This document shows, one piece after another, positions 57,457-64,000 of a stretch of 64,000 nt of DNA. The notes beneath the pieces were generated by a model. The model was not told the origin of the DNA, did no database searches, and was given only the letters and a program-made list of their open reading frames with translations. Position 1 is the stretch's first letter; each line of letters starts with the position of its first letter. The position numbers and the translations under genes are program-made. Origin of the DNA: Albula goreensis (lineage: Eukaryota > Chordata > Actinopteri > Albuliformes > Albulidae); NCBI GenBank assembly GCA_022829145.1, contig CM040741.1, forward strand, positions 40,036,534 through 40,100,533, read 5' to 3'.

Positions 57457-60400
57457 AAATGCTCATACAGTATGCATAGGTACAAACCCATACAGTACAG
57501 CTGTAAAACTGTAAAAAAAATAAATAAATAAAAAGCATAACAAATAGATAAAATAATCAAAAATTAAATTCATGGTTAATCACTATTAACTACAGTTTCA
57601 TAATGAGCTCTATATTTGGATATATTAGATATAAAGACGTTAAGCAATATGTTTACAATCCATAGCAGTAAATTCCTTAGCTTTGTCTGTACTTGAAATC
57701 ATTGAGATCTGATGTGTTATGAACACAGTTAATTGTATTATTTTGATCGACACCCATCAATTTTTACGTTAAGGGCTGGGATAAGGGTGCAGACCCTTTC
57801 AACTTTAAATATTCACCCATCATAAAATGTTAGTAAAACTACAATAATCAAATTAATGATTTCATTGACTTAATTTTTACTTAGTTACCTGTTTTGATTT
57901 GTTCAAATAAATAGGAGGTAACTTCATACAAATGTTTATTTGGGTCATCATCATAGCTAAAAATTACACCCGCTGAAAATGTTTGTCTGTCCATTCAGAT
58001 GTGTCTTAGAGATAGCATAGGCTACCTCATATTTTAATTATTCATTTTCTAAATCATTTACTTTCCTAAGTGATTGCTCCTTTGGGTTTCATTTGAATGT
58101 ATTTACAGTGAAAGCCTGTGTTGTTGTAAGCAAATGAATATATTTTGATATATTTCATATATCTTTGTTACATATCTTACCACATTGACATGCTGTTTGA
58201 TTAAGATGAATCTGTACATCAGCAAAAACCTTCAGCAGAATGGATGTTACTGGGTGTGGGGTACTGACCTAGCTGGTCAGACTAGAAAATAGTTCCATTT
58301 CCCATGCTACAGTGTATCAAATTTCACTTTGCAATACTTTTAATGCAAACTTTTGTGCTATATCATGTAAAAATGTATGGTCTCCAGAACAGAACAGAAA
58401 AGATTCATTTCTCTGATATCTGACAGGACCACATCACTTAAGTCACAGAGACACTGGAATGCGCTCCAGAAGGTTCTATCCTCTCTCAAATAACGTGGTC
58501 ACTGGCAATTCATTCTTCACGTTTCACAACAATTCCGTATCGTATTCCAGTTTATTAAATCAATATAATGAAAGGATGTCAAGGATAACTATTGGAATTG
58601 TTTAAATATTTTGGTGCAGTAATTCTTACTCATATGTTATAGTGAAAATGTACATTTAATGCCATTCTATTTCAATGTAAACTATTTTACTCAATTACTG
58701 CATTGACATGAACTCATACACATCATAAAATAGTTTGCTTTCCATTAAACTAAAGGATCCAATTACGATATATTTAAAGTACATAATACATTTTAAATAT
58801 AAATCAATCGTCTGATCGTTTTCTTTTGTGTTTTTTATTTATTTATGTATTTATTTATTTCGTGGTGTTGCTGTTCTCTCTTAGGTGTTTGAACTTGAAT
58901 TTCAATGACTTTTTGAAATCTAAAAAATTGTTTTTTCATTGGTAAGTCATTACAGTTTATTACATTATATTTTATTAAAGAGACTCGAAAATGCGATGCA
59001 ACAACAAAAGCAGCCTGTGGATACAAATGCGAATTGTTCTCAAACTCTGTTTTCCTTTATTAGAAAAGCAAGCGGTCCTTCAGGCCATCAGTCTTTTCTT
59101 ATTCTGGATTCATAGCATATGTTTACCTTTATGCAGTTTACTGCATTTGTGTCTGCTCAGCTGGGAATTAAATTCGTTACTTAAAATTTAAATTTTTTAA
59201 GCAAATTAATCCTACTTGTTGAGCACACCTGTAAATAACAGAAAACATCTTTGACAATATAGGTAGGCTACACTGATAAGGGTAGTCGAACACAGCCCAC
59301 ACTTCAAATTGGCCTCGTGTAGCACCACTGTTTAATACATTGCGTAAAAGAGTGTTTTTTTACTGATTCTTTACGTTACGACACTGTCCTCTGTTCTATA
59401 CTAAAAAAAAAATCCACACAGTGATGGGCACATTGCTGGTGTACGGCTAGGCCCTCGGTCTCAGTGGAATTACAACTTTCCTAACTTCCTCTGAAAACAG
59501 ATGAGCTGTTGATATTTCTAAAATGAAAGCGTTATATTTCTTATTATCTGAACGGGTGATTCATCTACTTCAGACTTTCTTCTTTTTTTTACCAGACCGA
59601 CGCCATCAATAACGCAGGGATACATTTTAATGGCCTACCTTACTGGATATTTTTCATCAAAACAATGCAATAGGAATGAGAGCAGTTGAGAGTATTTGAC
59701 TTCAGAGGTTGTATTTATTGTTTTAGTCTTTAGTTTCTAAAGACTCTTAATCGTCTTCCCAACTTCCTTCAAAAAATAATTACGCCTAAGTATTGTTGCA
59801 GTTCCGGAATTTCTCTGTGCACGTCCGCGTACACCTACCGTTATGTATTGAAATGCAATGATCCGTGAAGAAGGAAATATTCCTACAAATAATATAAAGT
59901 GTTGTTTAAATTAGGCTGAAGGGGCTTCGCAGTCTGGTTTGATTTAATAAAGGCTCTGTAGTTCCGTACTTGAGCCGCATTTCTACTCCCCAATGGCTAT
60001 TTCCATGACCTATGCACCTCTGTTGCATCTTGTCAATTTTTAAATTGTTGTTAGAGTAACCGACATTACTCTTTCTAAAGAATACATGGACTAACGACAG
60101 CAGCGACAATGATAGCAGACTATATGGTTCCCACTAAATAATTGACAAGGCCACCATTTTATCATTCACTTGTAATATTCAGTATATAGTAGTGTCACCA
60201 CGTTTGTCATATTAATTTAACTGATCATTTAATTAAAAGGCACGTATTATTATCTGTATATGCTTAAAATTAAGGTTATTTCGGTCAATTTTCTAGTTTG
60301 CAGTTTGGAGCTGGCTTATTTCTGTAGTCCGTTATGTCAGCAGTGTAACGTTTAGTAAGTGTTTTCAAAGATTTTATTTTAACTCTATTGAAGCCTGATA

Positions 60401-61566
60401 TCTGTGAAGCTGATCATAAAACGTTTAACGTGCACTTCCTGATCCGAAAAGCGCTCCACGGGTCTCCACATACGTGTCACGACAGGGCTGTATGTATAAG
60501 GGGTAAAAATAATACTGATGACTGAAAGATCTACTGTTTCCGCGCGCCCTCTCGGCGCGGCTGAATTTGTAGGAAACACTTTGGGTTTTGAGAAGTTCCC
60601 CCTCCTGCACATACTAACACATACACACACACACATCACCCCCCGTGGGTCGCTATATAAATCTTTGCGTGTTTAAAGAAACTTAGCGGTGCCCTTTTGG
60701 TTATTATGTGCTGGAAAAAGTTCATGCGTTTACGAGGGAACCCATGTTTCTTTGATCATGGAAAAGGTTATATTTCATTGGAAATCCTCTCAGTTTAATG
60801 GTGGAATTATGAAACCAAGCTTTCACGTCCAATGGTTTTCTAATAACTATTATCTTCACGTTTGTTTAATCAATGTGCACTGTATGAGTATGTGGTGCTT
60901 ACGATAATATGATTAAGTTAATACGCATTTAAGCGCAAATATATACGCATACAGTATATAGTCAGTTATCATTAATAATGTTTTAGTTCTAAATGCTGAT
61001 TTTCTTTTGTATAACTGGACCAAGATGAAGCATGATGTATTTAATAAGATATGACAGGACAATAAGACAACTTTATTCATTCTGATTTTCAGCCATAACA
61101 ATATAAACTGACATGGATCTTCACGGTATCGGTCCCTCTCTTTATTAGTTTGTGACACAGAAAAGCAGTGAGAAGCATATTTTGGAATGTACTGTATCTA
61201 TTGCATGCGGCTTTCAAGTAGGCCATGTAAAATTTGAAAGTGGATAAAAGATAACATGGGCTGACTTTTTCACGGGGATGTTGAAGAATGCTTAACCTTT
61301 AAGAAACAACGAGTTGCCAACGAAGATAGTTAAATCGCCACATGGTTTAGATTATGTAATTGAGGATGTTTATTTTATTTGCTTGTAAATCACATTTATG
61401 CCCCTAGGAATCCTGCGCTTAGGTCATGCACAAAACAAAAGTTGTAACATCAGCATCTTACGAATGCCACAGTCCGCTGCAGAGCAGTGAGGTAGCCTAA
61501 AATGAAATGCTGTTTTGCTTGGATCTTCGCTTACTTTTTCTGTTCTCTCAATTATATTCCAACGGC

Positions 61567-61634
<68 letters not shown>
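61567..61634. repeat. (ATT)n microsatellite upstream of PRRX2
   Basis: About 22 uninterrupted TTA units, roughly 0.8 kb upstream of the PRRX2 start codon. Open frames of poly-Tyr or poly-Ile here are artefacts. Confidence 0.97.
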
Positions 61635-61639
61635 GTTTT

Positions 61640-62100
61640 AATGTATTTATTTATGCATTTAATCTGCCTGCCAAGACCCTGGCCACTCGCTTCAGTGAAT
61701 TAACACATTACACAATTAAAATTAAGACGATATACTTTTCCTCCTTGAAAAGGAAACATAATTTTAACTCCAAGCCCCTGGTTTTAATTAAACGGAGTCC
61801 TTCTTGTAATTCCTCGGGGGCTCAATGAAGTTTTGAACATTTGGATGAGGACATAATTATCTCATTAGGGCCAGCTTTGACGGCCTCGGGGGACATGGCG
61901 CTGATTTAATGGTGGAGATCTTGGACTCCTGCGAGTATTTTCAGGGAGAAACTTTTTTTAACCTTGCAAAGAGTATGAGGTCTTAATGTCAGTGTGGGTC
62001 AGCTCCGCTCTTGCAAAATTACACGATCGTGGTCGAGTAAGACGAGTGAGTCACACAACCAGGGTCTCATAAGGCTTTATTCATTTTCATTTGTTGACAG
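61640..62100 (+). promoter_or_regulatory. Candidate PRRX2 proximal regulatory region
   Basis: Immediately upstream of PRRX2. Rich in homeodomain cores (GTTTTAATTAAACGG, ACATAATTATCTCATTAG, GCTGATTTAATGG), with an AP-1-like TGAGTCA at 62048-62054. Its high complexity between the ATT array and the T31 run suggests constraint, but conservation was not tested. Confidence 0.4.
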
Positions 62101-62217
62101 AGACTCTGGAGAGACAAGCATTGGCGCGGGATGGGGGGGGGGTGTAGGGTGAAAACTTAACTCTTTGGTACCATGTAGGGGAGGAGAAGAAAGTACAACT
62201 TGTGGGGGTGTGGAAAT

Positions 62218-62219
<2 letters not shown>

Positions 62220-62250
<31 letters not shown>
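62220..62250. repeat. T31 homopolymer in the PRRX2 upstream region or 5'UTR
   Basis: An uninterrupted run of 31 T, 170 bases before the PRRX2 ATG. The exact length may be a sequencing estimate. Confidence 0.9.
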
Positions 62251-62254
<4 letters not shown>

Positions 62255-62419
62255 GAGGCGTCACTCAGAAAAGAGGGGAAAAAAGTCATTTTTAAGGAAA
62301 ATGGATCCAGTTTACTTCCTTTGAGTGATCTTGACATTTCAGTCCATCAGCTGGATAAAGTCTCTAGGAGTAAAAATATTCCCGTCTCTGCGAAATTGTA
62401 CTTTCGGTGTTAAAAAGAG

Positions 62420-62654
62420 ATGGACACTGGGTATTTGGTGGAAAAACAATTTGCCCCTACTCCTCTGAGCAGGATGGACTCCGTTGACGGCAGCCAAAAC
62501 AGGAAAAACTTCAGCGTGAGCCATCTTCTGGACCTGGAAGAAGTGAATGTGATGAACGGCATGAAGGAGCCAGTTGCGGTGATGAAGGACGTAGGGAAAG
62601 GACTTCAAGAGCAATCTAACGTGAGCAGCGGAAGCGAGGCAGCGTTACAAGACA
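62420..62654 (+). CDS. prrx2: PRRX2, paired-related homeobox 2, first coding exon (gene runs off the right edge)
   Basis: Encodes 78 residues plus one base. The block RKNFSVSHLLDLEEV (about residues 28-42) is the N-terminal signature of PRRX1/PRRX2 proteins, and the exon ends SSGSEAALQD, closer to PRRX2 (SSGSEAAPQD) than to PRRX1 (TSGSDTPQQD). Known of the family: nuclear paired-class homeodomain transcription factors of mesenchyme, limb/fin and craniofacial tissue. The homeodomain and OAR motif lie on later exons, outside the window. ATG 62420 is chosen because an in-frame TAA sits at 62411-62413 and the context has G at -3 and +4. The exon closes at GACA|gtaagt (phase 1), the usual position of the first PRRX intron. 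Alternative: a diverged prrx1 paralogue, judged less likely. Confidence 0.9.
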
Positions 62655-64000
62655 GTAAGTTTGTCGTTTTCATATTATTTCATCCATGGAAGCAACTAGT
62701 ACAAAGCTGTAGACATCACACTGTTCTTTGCAACGCGCTCAAGATTGCCGGTGGCAGCGCAAATAGTTTCCATGTATGTTGGATGCTCCTGCATTTATCC
62801 TGTTAGAGTTTGTATGACGGACTGACAGGAATATAATGCCATTCTCTCGCAGTTACAGTAATACATAATGACATGTACATTTAATTTAACGTTGTCGGCA
62901 GCAACTCAAAGGGTGAAGGGGGATTGTGCAAAGATGACACTGGTACTCAGCGTTGTATGCAATGGATGTATGCAAAACGTTTCTTTTTGCCTGTTAAATG
63001 TACGTGTGATAAACATGCCTTGTAAAATTGGTTTAAACCCTTTTGCCTCCATTGTATCAACTTTTCTTTTAATACGAGTCGTTATTATACTTTCACTTAT
63101 CATTTACATGGGAAATTATGTCCATACATGTCATCGTATGTTTTTCATCGAAACTATTGTGGTCCTTTTGATGTAATGTTGAACTAAAGACTGCATTACC
63201 TGGAAGTGGAAAAAAATAACTCAATATTTGCGTTACGCCGTTACCAACACGCATTTATGAAATTTAGATATGACTGATGAGGTTTGTTAGGTACAACGTG
63301 ATGATAAAAATTACTATATCTCACATCTAAATGCATAGCATACAAAGCATTTGTAGGCCTGGATGGCTGTGTAAACAATAAACCGACCAAAGCCTGTTAA
63401 GTACAGTGTGTGTAATGACACTTAAAACGCAATGTTTACAATTTACAAATAAAATACTCGGTTCTTCCAATCTTAAAGAAAAAAGTTAACTTCAAAGACA
63501 TTGTTTTGCAATTGCTGTAGAGTGAATGGGACTTTGCAGACATCGTACATGGAAATACTTTTTCATTTTACAACAGTAATTTTTCATTTTCAGCAGTTAA
63601 TTCCAACTCTAAATCAGAGATATGGATGTATATTTTAATTAATTTCACATTTCTATTAGTTTTACATTCACATATTTTTATTGTTTTAGAAGGCTTGGCA
63701 TGGAGTGTGAAATGGGGTCTGTTTTAAAGCGCACCTCTGAACAAACCATACAGTAGTTTACACCAAAATGTTTTCATACATTTCAGCTCAGACTACATAT
63801 ACCAAATAAAAAACTAAATTCTGACTGTCAATCCAGTCATCCTATTGCCCCAGCTTGAAGGTATTATGTGCAGATCAGATTCAACATAGCTGAGGAAAAA
63901 GTTTTTGCAAAATACACCCACTAGGAAGGGTAAAATTGAGGTGATGGTGATGATGAAGATTATAATGATGATGGTTATTATTACTATTATTTCTGTTGTT
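62655..64000 (+). other. Start of PRRX2 intron 1
   Basis: AT-rich DNA after the exon 1 donor. No further PRRX2 exon, and in particular no homeodomain coding sequence, before the window ends. Confidence 0.75.

Larger units (their letters stand above)
43961..62419. other. Intergenic interval GARNL3-PRRX2, no gene recognised
   Basis: 18 kb without coding exons that I can support on either strand. Contents: a GC-rich island (45270-45660), a duplicated block (46946-47656 and 49551-50166), SINE-like fragments, compound microsatellites, a long hairpin (57203-57286) and several unique-looking segments that may be regulatory. The last 2 kb should include the PRRX2 promoter and 5'UTR, but no transcription start can be fixed from sequence alone. 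Confidence 0.7.

Noticed and set aside
60654..60661. TATATAAA resembling a TATA box, 1.77 kb upstream of PRRX2
   Set aside because: Too far from the start codon for a usual PRRX leader, and such motifs are frequent in AT-rich DNA; no other promoter evidence.
62077..62614. Minus-strand frames opposite PRRX2 exon 1
   Set aside because: Shadows of the poly-T run and of the PRRX2 coding exon.
1..64000. CRISPR arrays, bacterial operons, viral or retrotransposon coding genes, rRNA and functional tRNA genes
   Set aside because: None found: no regularly spaced repeats with unique spacers, no reverse transcriptase or transposase motifs in any frame, and only degenerate tRNA-like sequence within SINE fragments.

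Overview
Vertebrate nuclear DNA, most likely from a ray-finned (teleost) fish. The evidence is large AT-rich introns with GT-AG boundaries, abundant CA/TG, CT/GA and ATT microsatellites, and a decayed tRNA-derived SINE at about 9050-9245 whose 3' tail looks like the one shared by many teleost SINEs. Nothing bacterial, viral or plasmid-like was seen. Almost all long open frames in the window are chance frames in low-complexity or noncoding DNA.

About 6.2-44.0 kb, + strand: the body and 3' end of GARNL3 (GTPase-activating Rap/Ran-GAP domain-like 3). I reassembled 27 coding exons that join in frame into about 937 residues: an N-proximal segment, a Rap-GAP domain with the catalytic-Asn motif HIGNDIV, a linker, a citron-homology (CNH) domain, a Ser-rich tail and the terminal EEDILDLK. 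The extreme N-terminus lies off the left edge or was not found. Splicing is unusually varied: one U12-type intron, two GC-AG introns, one constitutive 27-nt microexon and one extra 27-nt cassette-like microexon. The 9.6-kb intron holds a possible alternative terminal exon. The 3'UTR runs to about 43.96 kb.

About 44.0-62.4 kb: an 18-kb gene-free interval. It has an old duplicated block (46946-47656 and 49551-50166), decayed SINE or repeat fragments, compound (TG)n(GA)n microsatellites, a strong hairpin at 57203-57286, a GC-rich island at 45270-45660 and several stretches that read like developmental regulatory elements.

About 62.42-64.0 kb, + strand: first coding exon of PRRX2 (paired-related homeobox 2), ending at a clean splice donor, followed by the first 1.35 kb of its intron. 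The homeodomain exons lie beyond the right edge.

The two genes encode unrelated functions (Rap-type small-GTPase regulation; mesenchymal transcription factor) and share only position. The gene-free interval is the natural place to look for PRRX2 regulatory elements. I found no wholly new system. The best leads are the splicing features of GARNL3 and the noncoding elements between the genes.
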